From Bacteroidota bacterium (GTDB lineage Bacteria; Bacteroidota; Bacteroidia; AKYH767-A; OLB10): 64,000 nt of DNA. Position numbers and translations under genes: made by a program. A model generated the notes under the pieces. The model was not told the DNA's origin, searched no databases, and was given only the letters and a program-made list of their open reading frames with translations. Position 1 is the first letter of the stretch, and each line of letters begins with the position of its first letter. Positions 10,263 through 18,889 of the stretch are shown piece after piece. Location: assembly GCA_016714535.1 (NCBI GenBank), contig JADKDR010000002.1:496001-560000 (forward strand). Direction: 5' to 3'.

Positions 10263-10294
10263 AAAAGTTATTAGCTTGCCTAATAACTTTTTTT
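10263..10294 (+). terminator. Terminator after the Gly-like tRNA
   Basis: Twelve-pair stem (AAAAGTTATTAG / CTAATAACTTTT), loop CTTGC, then a T run. The two tRNAs are therefore probably transcribed separately. Confidence 0.8.
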
Positions 10295-10312
10295 GTTTCC
10301 ATAAAGGCATTT

Positions 10313-10397
10313 GCCTGGGTGGTGGAATTGGTAGACACGCAGGACTTAAAATCCTGTGACCTCAACAGTCGTGCGGGTTCAAGTCCCGCCCCGGGTA
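10313..10397 (+). tRNA. tRNA-Leu (anticodon TAA)
   Basis: Acceptor GCCTGGG pairs with CCCGGGT; D-arm TGGTGGAATTGGTAGACA; anticodon stem CAGGA/TCCTG with loop CTTAAAA (TAA at 10347-10349); long variable arm as expected for tRNA-Leu; T-arm GCGGG-TTCAAGT-CCCGC. Discriminator A; CCA is not encoded. It looks intact. Confidence 0.95.
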
Positions 10398-10404
10398 CTA
10401 GCGA

Positions 10405-10430
10405 AAGCGAGCAGCAATGCTCGCTTTTTT
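10405..10430 (+). terminator. Terminator after tRNA-Leu
   Basis: Nine-pair stem AAGCGAGCA/TGCTCGCTT closed by a GCAA tetraloop and followed by a T run. Confidence 0.85.
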
Positions 10431-11060
10431 AATTTCAGCAAACAAGTGAATGTGGCTGGAAAATTTAGCAGTTTGTAAATATAGTTTTTGAGATAGAAAA
10501 TTGCAACCATGAACTGAAACGGAATCAGGCTCTGCTGAGGTGCAACCTGCCAGGGATAAGTTCATGCCGATGGAATATGCTTTTTGCTAATAAAACACTA
10601 GAGCTGAATTTATATTAATGCGTTCTATTGTTATTGAATAATGCACCTAACAAACCAATCATGCCAGTATTTTTAAGCGTATATAGTTTACAGTAAAAAA
10701 TAAAGCACAAACAAGAAATCATCTTTTGCAAATAGCAAAAGCATATTTAGCTTCAACTTAGCACTAGCTGTAATTTGCTGTTATGTTGCAAGGTGACTTT
10801 TTTTATCTGGTGATGTACGTTGGCCAGGTGGAGTCTTTAATATGATTGAAACAACATAAACCTATAAAAACAATACACGTAGTCACGTACCCGATTTAAA
10901 AATCGATATGACCTCAACAGCCGTGACGTCCAATTGATTTGCTTTTAGCATGTTTTACAATTGCTGTTATTTTTGATACTAAGCCTAGTTTTTAGCCGTT
11001 TTATTAAACAAAGTTTTATTACCGAGTCAATTGTACGCAAGGTATTTAGTTCTAAAAAAC
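10431..11060. other. Gene-free stretch with a tRNA-Leu-like fragment
   Basis: No convincing ORF. At 10909-10925 the bases TGACCTCAACAGCCGTG match the tRNA-Leu variable-arm region (10357-10373) with one mismatch, preceded by a TTAAAAATC resembling the anticodon arm (10896-10904). The rest of the tRNA is not recognisable. Nothing else is visible. Confidence 0.5.
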
Positions 11061-11091
11061 TTTGGCAATAGTGAATTGTTATGTAACATTG
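11061..11091 (+). promoter_or_regulatory. Promoter of sdhB
   Basis: TTTG (11061-11064), a 19-base spacer and TAACATTG (11084-11091), close to the Bacteroidota consensus TTTG-N19-TAnnTTTG. It ends 30 bases before the ATG at 11122. Confidence 0.65.
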
Positions 11092-11121
11092 CAAGGCAAA
11101 ATTTATTAAAATTTTTCGGTT

Positions 11122-11865
11122 ATGAAAATTACGTTGAAAGTATGGAGACAGCGAACTGCAGGTAGTCAGGGAAATTTTGAAACATATCAGGTAGAGAATG
11201 TTAGTGCGGATATGTCGTTTCTCGAAATGCTCGATGTACCAATGAAATGCTGATAAAGCAAGGTAAAGATCCTATTGCATTTGATCACGATTGTCGTGAG
11301 GGTATATGCGGTATGTGTGGCCCTAATGATAAATGGTCGTGCACATGGTCCGTTAAAGGGGAGTTACTGCTTGTCAGTTGCATATGCGTTCGTTTAAAGA
11401 TGGCGATTCGCTTACCATAGAACCATGGCGTGCAACATCATTCCCTGTAATTAAGGATTTGGTGGTAGATCGCAGTGCGTTCGACCGCATTCAGCAAGCA
11501 GGGGGCTACATCTCGGTAAATACCGGTTCGGTGCCGGATGCTAATGCTATTCCGGTGTCAAAAGAAAATGCCGACCTCGCTTTTAGCGCAGCAGAGTGTA
11601 TCGGTTGTGGTGCATGTGTTGCCGCTTGCAAAAACTCTTCGGCCATGTTGTTTGTGAGCGCAAAAGTTTCGCAATATTCCTTGCTGCCGCAAGGACAGCC
11701 AGAGCGACACGAACGTGTGATTAGCATGGTTGAAACCATGGATGCCGAAGGATTTGGCAATTGTACTAATACCGAAGCATGCGAGCCAGATGCCCCAAAC
11801 AAATTTCGGTAACTAATATTGCACGACTAAATCGGGATTACCTAAAAGCCAAGTTGGTAAGTTAA
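11122..11865 (+). pseudogene. sdhB: Succinate dehydrogenase/fumarate reductase iron-sulfur subunit, four indels
   Basis: The Fe-S subunit of complex II passes electrons from the flavoprotein to quinone in the inner membrane. Visible: N-terminus MKITLKVWRQ, the [2Fe-2S] motif DHDCREGICGMC, and the C-terminal ACIGCGACVAAC-like motif (ECIGCGACVAACKN) plus CTNTEACE for the [4Fe-4S]/[3Fe-4S] clusters. The longest clean frame starts only at 11378. Breaks: near 11240 (one A missing before NEMLIKQGKDP), near 11320 (extra C in GGCCC before LMINGRAHGP), near 11363 (extra base before TACQLHMR) and near 11780 (one A missing, giving ECPKQISVTNIARLN). Restored length, about 246 residues, is normal. No sdhA or sdhC is adjacent, unlike the usual order C-A-B. 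Four indels with every cluster Cys kept point to sequence error or very recent loss. Confidence 0.85.
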
Positions 11866-11878
11866 TTTTCTTTTTTCA

Positions 11879-12379
11879 ATGCGAATTCTCTATGCTATTC
11901 TGTTTGTAATGTTGGGCTTTCAATCGTTGGCCCAGTTTACAACTATACCATGCAAGGACACGCTCCAAATAGACAATCCCTTTTACTTGTGTAATTGTCC
12001 CGAGTATGATCCCGTATGTGGATGTGATGGAAAAACATATCGTAACCCCAAAATAGCACTCTTTGCTTATCACCTAAGCAACTATGTTGATGGACCTTGC
12101 GAGCCATACGATTTTGATTTGCTTCCTAATATCACCATTGATGAACTGCGCTTGGAGATTGTGGTAAAAAATCCCTCGCAGGTATTAGTGGTTATTAATG
12201 ATTTGTTTGGCCATCAGATGTATGGCGATTATTTTGGAGTAACCGACAGGTATGTGGCAACCTTACAAACCGGCCCATGGCAATATGGCTTTTATACAGT
12301 GACTGTATATCTCATTGATAGTAATGTGGCTGCCAGGCAAGCTATTAAAACCAAGAAATTTATAAAAGCAAAATATTAG
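11879..12379 (+). CDS. Secreted protein with Kazal-type inhibitor domain
   Basis: It has a signal peptide (MRILYAILFVMLGFQSLAQ), then a compact Cys-rich Kazal domain at about residues 38-75: C-N-C-PEYDPVCGCDGKTYRN with downstream Cys at ..DGPC. Kazal domains of this CxCPxxxxPVCGxDGxTYxN form inhibit serine proteases, and short forms are common in secreted Bacteroidota proteins. The C-terminal 85 residues are a beta-rich domain resembling a T9SS sorting domain (IDELRLEIVVKN...GFYTVTVYLID) although it lacks the classical K-x-tail. It starts 13 bases after the sdhB stop, so it may be read through from there. The target protease is unknown. Confidence 0.75.
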   Translation: MRILYAILFVMLGFQSLAQFTTIPCKDTLQIDNPFYLCNCPEYDPVCGCDGKTYRNPKIALFAYHLSNYVDGPCEPYDFDLLPNITIDELRLEIVVKNPSQVLVVINDLFGHQMYGDYFGVTDRYVATLQTGPWQYGFYTVTVYLIDSNVAARQAIKTKKFIKAKY

Positions 12380-12385
12380 CAGTAA

Positions 12386-14335
12386 TTATTTTAACCCTTT
12401 TTTCCGCTCCAGGTCAATATCCACTTGCTCCTTAATTCTGATAGGTACCAACTCTTCTTCCACATTCGAAATTTCGAGGCCAAAATCTTCGGCAGTAGAT
12501 AAACTGATGGTTTTAATTATACGATATCCCTTTACTATAAATAAATCGAAGGGTGTAAGGTCGTCATCTATGGCAACACGTGTATTTAGTAAAATAAATT
12601 TAAAATCGGCCGGCATATTATGCTTGCGCAACGAAGGGTAGTGTGACAGCTCATCCACCTCCCCGTTTTCTACCATCTCGTTTACAATTTTATTAAACAT
12701 CAGGTTTACCTTGTGTTCAACTTTAAATCCGAAATTAAGTTGTACAAAAAAACATCGTTGTGGTATAATGGTAGCGACCGAGTAATTTGCACCATAGGGC
12801 TCATTGGTAATATTAACATGCACAAACCAATAGATATCGGCACGTTTTGGCCGTTTACGAAATATGGAATAAATAATGTTTGAGTCGATTTGATTTTTAT
12901 TGTCGGTCATACTTAAATACACCAAATTGGTAGCCTCTTTGGGAATGCTATCATCATTCATCAGGTCTTTAAGGGGTTGTATATAATCTTCAATGCTGAC
13001 GAAATCCGTATGCTTTTTGCGAAGTTTACGTGCCTCGTAAAATATCCACATTACGATAAATAATCCAATTAAAATAAGAAATGTAAACCACCCACCGTGA
13101 GAGAATTTATCAAGATTGGAAATGAAAAAAGAAAACTCAATAAACCCAATAAAAAGTGCAAAGCTGAGCAGGGCAATGCGGTTAATCTTTTTAATAACAA
13201 ACAGGCTTATAAGCAAAGAGGTGGTCATAATCATATCAATGGTTATTGCAAGGCCATAAGCGGCTTCCATGGCCGAGGCTTTTTGAAAAATTAGCACCAC
13301 CGTAATACAACCGCCAAGCAACACCCAGTTTATAAATGGAATATAAATTTGCCCACGCTGCATGGTTGGATAATTAACTTTCAGATTAGGCAATAATCGT
13401 AGTTTCATGGCCTCGTTAACCAGGGTAAAGCAACCGGTAATTATTGCCTGTGAGGCAATGATGGTAGCAAAAGTGGCCAGTACCACACCAAATGGTAAAA
13501 ACCATTTGGGCATGATATCATAAAATGGTACACCTACAGCACAATCTTGATCAATGCAATTGAGAAGATAGGCCCCTTGCCCAAAATAGTTCAATAGCAG
13601 GGCAATCAATACACCCGACCATGCAAGACGAATGTTGTGTTTGCCGCAATGACCCAGGTCGGAGTAAAGTGCCTCGGCACCAGTAGTACATAAAAATACA
13701 GCTCCCAAAATCCAGAAACCTGAGGGGTACTCCCAAAGTAAATGTATAGCCCAATAGGGGTTTAACGCGGTAAGCACTTCGGTGTTCTTTACTATTTGCA
13801 TTACGCCCAATGTGCCAATCATGATAAACCACAAGGTCATGATGGGTCCAAAAAATTGCCCAACTACTTTAGTACCAAATTGCTGAAATAGGAATAGAAT
13901 AATCAATATAACGATAACGATGGGCACTACCGATACGATGTCAGGGTTTATGATGCGCAAGCCTTCGACAGCCGAACATATAGAAATGGGCGGTGTAATA
14001 AATCCATCGGCAATTAAGGCCGCGCAACCTATAATAGCAGGAAATATTACCCATTTGATTTTAAATCTACGTAGCAAAGCATAAAGCGCAAATATTCCAC
14101 CCTCTCCTTTATTATCATTATTAAGGGTAAGAAAAACATACTTGAATGTGGTAATGCTAATGAGGGTCCAAAAGACACATGAAAGCCCGCCTAATACTAG
14201 TTCGCGGCTTAGATCGCGACCGGCAAGTATTGCAGACATTACATAAATCGGTGAAGTTCCAATGTCTCCGAAAATAATGCCTAAGGTAATAAGCACTCCG
14301 GCTGCGGTTAACTTGTTTGTACTGAATGACGACAT
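12386..14335 (-). CDS. kup: KUP family potassium transporter
   Basis: A 649-residue K+ uptake permease of the inner membrane (KUP/HAK/KT family, K+:H+ symport). The N-terminus carries the family signature GIIFGDIGTSPIYV, followed by about 12 hydrophobic helices to residue 430 and a C-terminal cytoplasmic domain of about 200 residues. The motif GGIFALYALLRR and the GAEALYSDLGHCG segment in the loop before TM6 are typical. Length is normal and the frame is clean. Convergent with the Kazal gene (6 bases apart at the stops). A -7 box lies at 14397. Confidence 0.95.
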   Translation of the reverse strand: MSSFSTNKLTAAGVLITLGIIFGDIGTSPIYVMSAILAGRDLSRELVLGGLSCVFWTLISITTFKYVFLTLNNDNKGEGGIFALYALLRRFKIKWVIFPAIIGCAALIADGFITPPISICSAVEGLRIINPDIVSVVPIVIVILIILFLFQQFGTKVVGQFFGPIMTLWFIMIGTLGVMQIVKNTEVLTALNPYWAIHLLWEYPSGFWILGAVFLCTTGAEALYSDLGHCGKHNIRLAWSGVLIALLLNYFGQGAYLLNCIDQDCAVGVPFYDIMPKWFLPFGVVLATFATIIASQAIITGCFTLVNEAMKLRLLPNLKVNYPTMQRGQIYIPFINWVLLGGCITVVLIFQKASAMEAAYGLAITIDMIMTTSLLISLFVIKKINRIALLSFALFIGFIEFSFFISNLDKFSHGGWFTFLILIGLFIVMWIFYEARKLRKKHTDFVSIEDYIQPLKDLMNDDSIPKEATNLVYLSMTDNKNQIDSNIIYSIFRKRPKRADIYWFVHVNITNEPYGANYSVATIIPQRCFFVQLNFGFKVEHKVNLMFNKIVNEMVENGEVDELSHYPSLRKHNMPADFKFILLNTRVAIDDDLTPFDLFIVKGYRIIKTISLSTAEDFGLEISNVEEELVPIRIKEQVDIDLERKKGLK

Positions 14336-14396
14336 GCCAGAAGGTGCTATTTATCGAATATTAATATTAAAAAGTAATTCTATCTATACAAGGCGG

Positions 14397-14404
14397 CAAA
14401 TGTA
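14397..14404 (-). promoter_or_regulatory. -7 promoter box (TACATTTG) of kup
   Basis: Exact TAnnTTTG match on the minus strand, followed by CCGCC, 61 bases before the kup ATG. Confidence 0.5.
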
Positions 14405-14470
14405 TATGGTATTCATCGAGAATGTTGCTGTAATATTTTACGTTGGCCAAAAACTAATGAACACTAAAAA

Positions 14471-14495
14471 GGCGCAAATGGTTAACATTTGCGCC
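14471..14495 (-). terminator. Terminator after the cyclophilin gene
   Basis: Ten-pair stem GGCGCAAATG/CATTTGCGCC with loop GTTAA; A run to the left gives a T tail on the minus strand. 29 bases after the stop at 14525. Confidence 0.75.
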
Positions 14496-14524
14496 CTTAT
14501 TAAATAAGACTTGTAGGTGGTAAT

Positions 14525-15181
14525 CTACAAAACCTTAACTGTCATTTTCACATCTTTAGTTGGGCGGTCGCCTGGGGCAGTTTGCACCATAGCTATTTTG
14601 TCTAATACTTCCAGACCTTCAATAACTTCTCCATATACCGTGTATTCCTGATCAAGGAATGCTGTGCCTCCTAAAGTTTTGTAAGCTTGTTTTTGTTCTT
14701 CAGTATATTTAATGCCTTTTTGCTGCTCCATCATACCAATTTCTGCATCGGTCATCGTTTTGCCTTGTACAATATAAAATTGACAGCCACTCGAAGCTTT
14801 CTCGGGATTATTTGTGCGTGCTGCACATAACGCGCCTTTTTTATGTATCAGATTTTTGCTAAACTCTGCAGGAATAGTGTAACCAACATCGCCACTGCCA
14901 AGCATATCGCTTGGTCCTGCTGTTTTACTTTTAGGGTCACCACCTTGAATCATAAATCCTTTAATTACGCGATGAAACAAGGTTCCATCGTAAAATCCTT
15001 CCTTGGCAAGTTTTAAAAAATTGTCACGATGTTTAGGTGTTTCATTGTACAATTTGATTTTGATTTTACCGTAGTCTGTAGTTAATTCTACAATCGGTTC
15101 TGTGGATTTTTTTTGTGCTTCGGCATCTACCATACTCATAGCTAACATTAAGGTTAAAAGTTTAAAAATTCTATATTTCAT
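14525..15181 (-). CDS. Secreted cyclophilin-type peptidyl-prolyl isomerase
   Basis: A 218-residue PPIase that catalyses proline cis-trans isomerisation, here in the periplasm. Signal peptide at residues 1-22 (LLTLMLAMSMVDAEA). The cyclophilin core starts at VELTTDYGKIKIKLYNETPKH; FHRVIKGFMIQGGDP holds the active-site Arg and Phe/Met/Gln, and GCQFYIVQG the second part. There is a roughly 30-residue insertion (MMEQQKGIKYTEEQKQAY), common in Bacteroidota members. Clean frame, own terminator, probable -7 box TATCATTG at 15202-15209 (minus). Confidence 0.93.
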   Translation of the reverse strand: MKYRIFKLLTLMLAMSMVDAEAQKKSTEPIVELTTDYGKIKIKLYNETPKHRDNFLKLAKEGFYDGTLFHRVIKGFMIQGGDPKSKTAGPSDMLGSGDVGYTIPAEFSKNLIHKKGALCAARTNNPEKASSGCQFYIVQGKTMTDAEIGMMEQQKGIKYTEEQKQAYKTLGGTAFLDQEYTVYGEVIEGLEVLDKIAMVQTAPGDRPTKDVKMTVKVL

Positions 15182-15281
15182 TTTTTAATTATTTAGGGCG
15201 GCAATGATAGTTAATATTTTAAGGCTTGTTCTTTATATTCGATGAATTTTTCTACTTTTATCGCTTAAATTATTTATCAAG

Positions 15282-15638
15282 ATGAAATCGCTTGCAAACA
15301 TTTTAATGGCTATGCTGCTTGTTGCGGCAAGTGTAGCAATTACCGCCTGCAAAAAAACAACACCTGCCGAATGCGAAATTACCATAACCGACTCTATCAA
15401 CCGTCCGGTACAAGGGGTAATTGTTGTGCTTAGGCAAGACAGCGTAATTAACCCAACTACTAATGTAAAGGCAAATATCAAGGACCAGAAAACTTCGGAT
15501 AGCAATGGAAAAACCTACTTTTCATTTGAGTGGGAAGCAGTGCTAAATATTGAAGCCAGCAAAGGCAACAAAAAGGCCAAGGATTATATTATCCTCAAGC
15601 AATCGGATCGGGTTAGTAAAACGGTAGTCTTGCGTTAA
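15282..15638 (+). CDS. Small lipoprotein with Ig-like/carboxypeptidase-regulatory-like domain
   Basis: 118 residues with a lipoprotein signal (LLVAASVAITAC, Cys at residue 23), so probably anchored to an envelope membrane. The rest is a single beta-sandwich-like domain with ITDSINRPVQGVIVVLRQDS and SDSNGKTYFSFEWE, the pattern of carboxypeptidase-regulatory-like or transthyretin-like domains. No catalytic residues visible. Convergent with the gene at 15639 with no gap between the stops. Confidence 0.65.
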   Translation: MKSLANILMAMLLVAASVAITACKKTTPAECEITITDSINRPVQGVIVVLRQDSVINPTTNVKANIKDQKTSDSNGKTYFSFEWEAVLNIEASKGNKKAKDYIILKQSDRVSKTVVLR

Positions 15639-15998
15639 TTATAGGCTGTAACCCATCTCTTCAAAATATTGTATCACGCTATTCTTTAACAGCACATCCT
15701 GCTCCTTAAGACTTAATTTGGGTAATTGCTTTAGCAATTTCCAATGTGGCCATCCCTCACCATCAGCACCCTCTAGTTCATAATATCCATAATAGCTCAT
15801 GAGCTTGCATGTAGCAATATGCATCAGATCTTGTTTTTGGTCTTTTGTATATTTCTTGTAACCTATTCCTAACTCCTGCACACCAATCAAAAAAATTATT
15901 CCTTGTAGGTCGAGGTCGCTGTCAAATTGTTTGCAAAGCAAATCAACTAAGCTGTTCCACTTTTCTTTTAATAGTAAAATTTCTTCTTTCTCAAGCAT
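15639..15998 (-). CDS. Conserved-looking hypothetical cytosolic protein (119 aa)
   Basis: Acidic helical protein without signal peptide or membrane span, beginning MLEKEEILLLKEKWNSLVDL. The motif KLMSYYGYYELEGADGEGWPHW in the middle is distinctive. I recall similar short proteins in Bacteroidota but can assign no function. Clean frame and plausible codon use. Confidence 0.65.
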   Translation of the reverse strand: MLEKEEILLLKEKWNSLVDLLCKQFDSDLDLQGIIFLIGVQELGIGYKKYTKDQKQDLMHIATCKLMSYYGYYELEGADGEGWPHWKLLKQLPKLSLKEQDVLLKNSVIQYFEEMGYSL

Positions 15999-16070
15999 GA
16001 AGCAAAGGTATTATTTTGAAATAAAGCATTCATACTATTTGACTGACCACGAAAACTATCGATAGAGATT

Positions 16071-16088
16071 ATCGGTATAAATACCGAT
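16071..16088. promoter_or_regulatory. 18-bp palindrome upstream of glutamine synthetase
   Basis: ATCGGTATAAATACCGAT is a near-perfect inverted repeat (8-bp arms around AA), the form of a dimeric repressor or activator site. It lies about 185 bases before the glutamine synthetase start. Confidence 0.4.
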
Positions 16089-16165
16089 GTAAGCAGGATA
16101 TTCAATGATGATTTGTGATGAATAGCAAATCCTTTCATTATTAATAAATATCAAAATTTTCAGCC

Positions 16166-16227
16166 ATACCCCCATTTTTTAACGGGTGTTTGATAAAAAA
16201 AACTACTTTTTTTTGGTTATACCCCCT
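16166..16227 (+). promoter_or_regulatory. Paired ATACCCCC motifs in the glutamine synthetase leader
   Basis: ATACCCCC occurs at 16166-16173 (followed nine bases later by ACGGGTG) and ATACCCCCT at 16219-16227, 53 bases apart and close to the probable promoter. The half-site resembles the AATACCC/GGGG element of the fibre promoters further on. Confidence 0.3.
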
Positions 16228-16272
16228 AAATAATACACCTTCGTGCCCGAAAAAATAAAAAAAATACGAACA

Positions 16273-18462
16273 ATGGCTACACTACGCTTTAAAGCATTGG
16301 ATTTAAGTAATGCCCGCACTCCACAGGCAGTAACTATTCCTACCGAGAAAATATCTGAATATTTTGCATGTAATGTTTTTAATAAGGACATAATGCATAA
16401 GTACCTTTCTAAGGAGATAAGTAATCAAATGATGGCCACTATTGATACGGGTCATACAATAGATCGTAAAGTTGCAGAGCAGGTAGCTACCGGAATGAAA
16501 ACCTGGGCCATGAGCCGTGGGGCTACACATTATACTCACTGGTTTCAGCCGCTCACAGGAAGCACTGCCGAAAAACATGATTCTTTTTTTGAGTTGAATG
16601 ATGGGCGCCCTATTGAGAATTTTAGCAGCAGCGCCCTTGTGCAGCAAGAGCCTGATGCATCAAGTTTTCCAAGCGGAGGTATTCGCAACACCTTTGAAGC
16701 ACGTGGTTATACAGCATGGGATCCCTCATCTCCTGCATTTATTATGGAGAGTGCAGCCGGCAAAACGCTATGCATTCCCACTATATTTGTTTCGTACACA
16801 GGCGAAACTCTTGATTATAAAGCGCCATTGCTTAAAGCCCTTCATGTATTGGATAAAGCAGCAGTAGATGTATGTCAGTATTTTGATAAAAACGTAACCC
16901 GTGTAAATGCAACCCTGGGAATAGAGCAGGAATATTTTTTAATTGACACGGCCATGTTTAATGCTCGTCCCGACTTGCAAACATGCGGGCGTACCTTATT
17001 TGGCGATTCGCCTGCCAAAGGACAGCAAATGGAAGACCATTACTTTGGAAGTATATCTGAACGTGTTTATGCATTTATGGTTGAGTTTGAAACCGAAGCT
17101 TTCAAATTAGGAATACCACTCAAAACACGTCATAACGAAGTTGCACCAACTCAATTTGAATGTGCCCCGGTATTTGAAGAAATAAACCTAGCGGTTGACC
17201 ATAATCAGTTACTAATGGACCTGATGGATAAAGTGGCGCAACATCACAACTTCAAAGTACTCTTACACGAAAAACCATACGCTGGAATTAATGGCAGTGG
17301 TAAGCACAATAATTGGAGCCTTGGCACCAACACAGGAAAAAATCTTTTATCACCAGGCGGAAACCCAAAAAGCAATTTACAATTTCTTACATTTTTTATC
17401 AATACAATTAAAGCGGTGCACGATCATGCGGACTTGTTGCGTGCAAGTATAGCATCAGCCAGCAACGACCACCGACTGGGTGCCAACGAAGCGCCTCCTG
17501 CCATCATGTCCATATTTGTAGGGGCGCAATTGACTGCGGTGCTCAACGATCTTGAGAAAAAAATTACCAAAGCAAAAATGACGCCCGAAGAAAAAACAGA
17601 TTTAAAACTAGGCATTGGTAAACTTCCCGAAATTTTGCTTGATAATACCGACCGCAACCGTACATCGCCTTTTGCATTTACAGGAAATAAATTTGAATTT
17701 CGTGCAGTAGGTTCTTCGGCCAACAGCAGTCATCCAATGATGGTCTTGAATACCATTGTAGCTAACCAATTAATTGATTTTAAGAAAGAAGTTGATGCAT
17801 TGATGGATAAAGGTGCCGGAAAGGACGAAGCCATTTTAAAAGTACTGCGTGAATTTATAGTTGGTACCAAGCGAATTTTATTTGAAGGCAATGGTTACGG
17901 AGATGAGTGGGTGCGCGAAGCAAAAAAATTAGGTCTGTCAAATATAACTACCACCCCGCCTGCATTGGATGCAATGGTTTCTGTAAAATCGTTGGAGTTG
18001 TTTGAAAAGCTGAATATATTTTCGCATCGCGAAGCAGAAGCACGTCACGAAATTTTGTTAGAAGATTATACCAAGAAACTGGAGATAGAATCGCGTGTAA
18101 TGGAAGACTTAAGTTTGAATCAAATATTGCCCGCAGCTATTGCTTACCAAACCAGATTGGCAGAAAATGTTGAAGCCATGCACGATATTGGTTTAAAGGG
18201 CACACACACCAAAGCGCAGATTGATATTATAAAGGAAATTGCCATGCGAATAAATGGCATAAAAGATATTACCCAAGCCATGGAGGCCGACAGAACTAAA
18301 GCCAACAAAATGGGGAATGTGCGAGCTAAAGCATTAGCATATTGCGACAAAGTGAAAAAGCATTTTCCTGAAATTAGAGAGCATGCCGATAGCCTTGAAA
18401 AAATTATTGCTGATGAATTATGGCCGCTGCCTAAATACCGCGAAATGTTGCGCATTAATTAA
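16273..18462 (+). CDS. glnN: Type III glutamine synthetase
   Basis: ATP-dependent synthesis of glutamine from glutamate and ammonia in the cytosol, the main ammonium-assimilation enzyme of many Bacteroidota. I start at the ATG at 16273 (MATLRFKALDL), which matches family N-termini; the upstream ATG at 16243 adds ten unlikely residues. Length 729, as expected for GSIII and far longer than GSI. Visible motifs: TLGIEQEYFLID (metal-binding Glu), ETRHNEVAPTQFE-type segment (KTRHNEVAPTQFECAP), HEKPYAGINGSGKHNNWSL (ATP/metal loop) and the LLDNTDRNRTSPFAFTGNKFE substrate segment. Clean frame. The leader holds a palindrome and repeated ATACCCCC motifs, which suggests nitrogen-linked or other specific control (inference). 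Confidence 0.96.
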   Translation: MATLRFKALDLSNARTPQAVTIPTEKISEYFACNVFNKDIMHKYLSKEISNQMMATIDTGHTIDRKVAEQVATGMKTWAMSRGATHYTHWFQPLTGSTAEKHDSFFELNDGRPIENFSSSALVQQEPDASSFPSGGIRNTFEARGYTAWDPSSPAFIMESAAGKTLCIPTIFVSYTGETLDYKAPLLKALHVLDKAAVDVCQYFDKNVTRVNATLGIEQEYFLIDTAMFNARPDLQTCGRTLFGDSPAKGQQMEDHYFGSISERVYAFMVEFETEAFKLGIPLKTRHNEVAPTQFECAPVFEEINLAVDHNQLLMDLMDKVAQHHNFKVLLHEKPYAGINGSGKHNNWSLGTNTGKNLLSPGGNPKSNLQFLTFFINTIKAVHDHADLLRASIASASNDHRLGANEAPPAIMSIFVGAQLTAVLNDLEKKITKAKMTPEEKTDLKLGIGKLPEILLDNTDRNRTSPFAFTGNKFEFRAVGSSANSSHPMMVLNTIVANQLIDFKKEVDALMDKGAGKDEAILKVLREFIVGTKRILFEGNGYGDEWVREAKKLGLSNITTTPPALDAMVSVKSLELFEKLNIFSHREAEARHEILLEDYTKKLEIESRVMEDLSLNQILPAAIAYQTRLAENVEAMHDIGLKGTHTKAQIDIIKEIAMRINGIKDITQAMEADRTKANKMGNVRAKALAYCDKVKKHFPEIREHADSLEKIIADELWPLPKYREMLRIN

Positions 18463-18822
18463 TTAACCTTCAAACTATAATTTATACTTGTCTCATTTCC
18501 TGTTTGGGTAATTGAGGGTAAGTGCAAAGTGTGTTGTAATTTCGTGGTCATAATCTTTTGCATATTATTTCCATTTCAGTAAGACCATAATTTATACAAA
18601 CAATAATTAAGGTTGCTGCAATTAGGATTGCCTTGCAAGCGGTTTTAATTTAAAGTTATTCTGACATGTTTTAGTTGGCGGATATGTTGTACTTCAAAAT
18701 TTATCGCTCTTCTAAATGGTAATTTTTTTTTCAATCGACCTTGATTTTTACCAGCCAAAGCAGATCTGTTTATAATAGAATTTAAGGCTTAAATAGATAT
18801 AAGTAACATGTGTTTATATCGG
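18463..18822. other. Intergenic stretch, nothing recognised
   Basis: AT-rich spacer between glnN and fbp; no ORF, RNA or repeat that I can support. Confidence 0.6.
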
Positions 18823-18854
18823 TTTCAGCGATTCAACAAAATAGCCTATGTTTG
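18823..18854 (+). promoter_or_regulatory. Promoter of fructose bisphosphatase
   Basis: TTTC (18823-18826), 20-base spacer, then TATGTTTG (18847-18854), an exact -7 box, 35 bases before the ATG at 18890. Confidence 0.6.
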
Positions 18855-18889
18855 CCCTTCCGCTTTTATAATCAATAATTATTTTCAGT

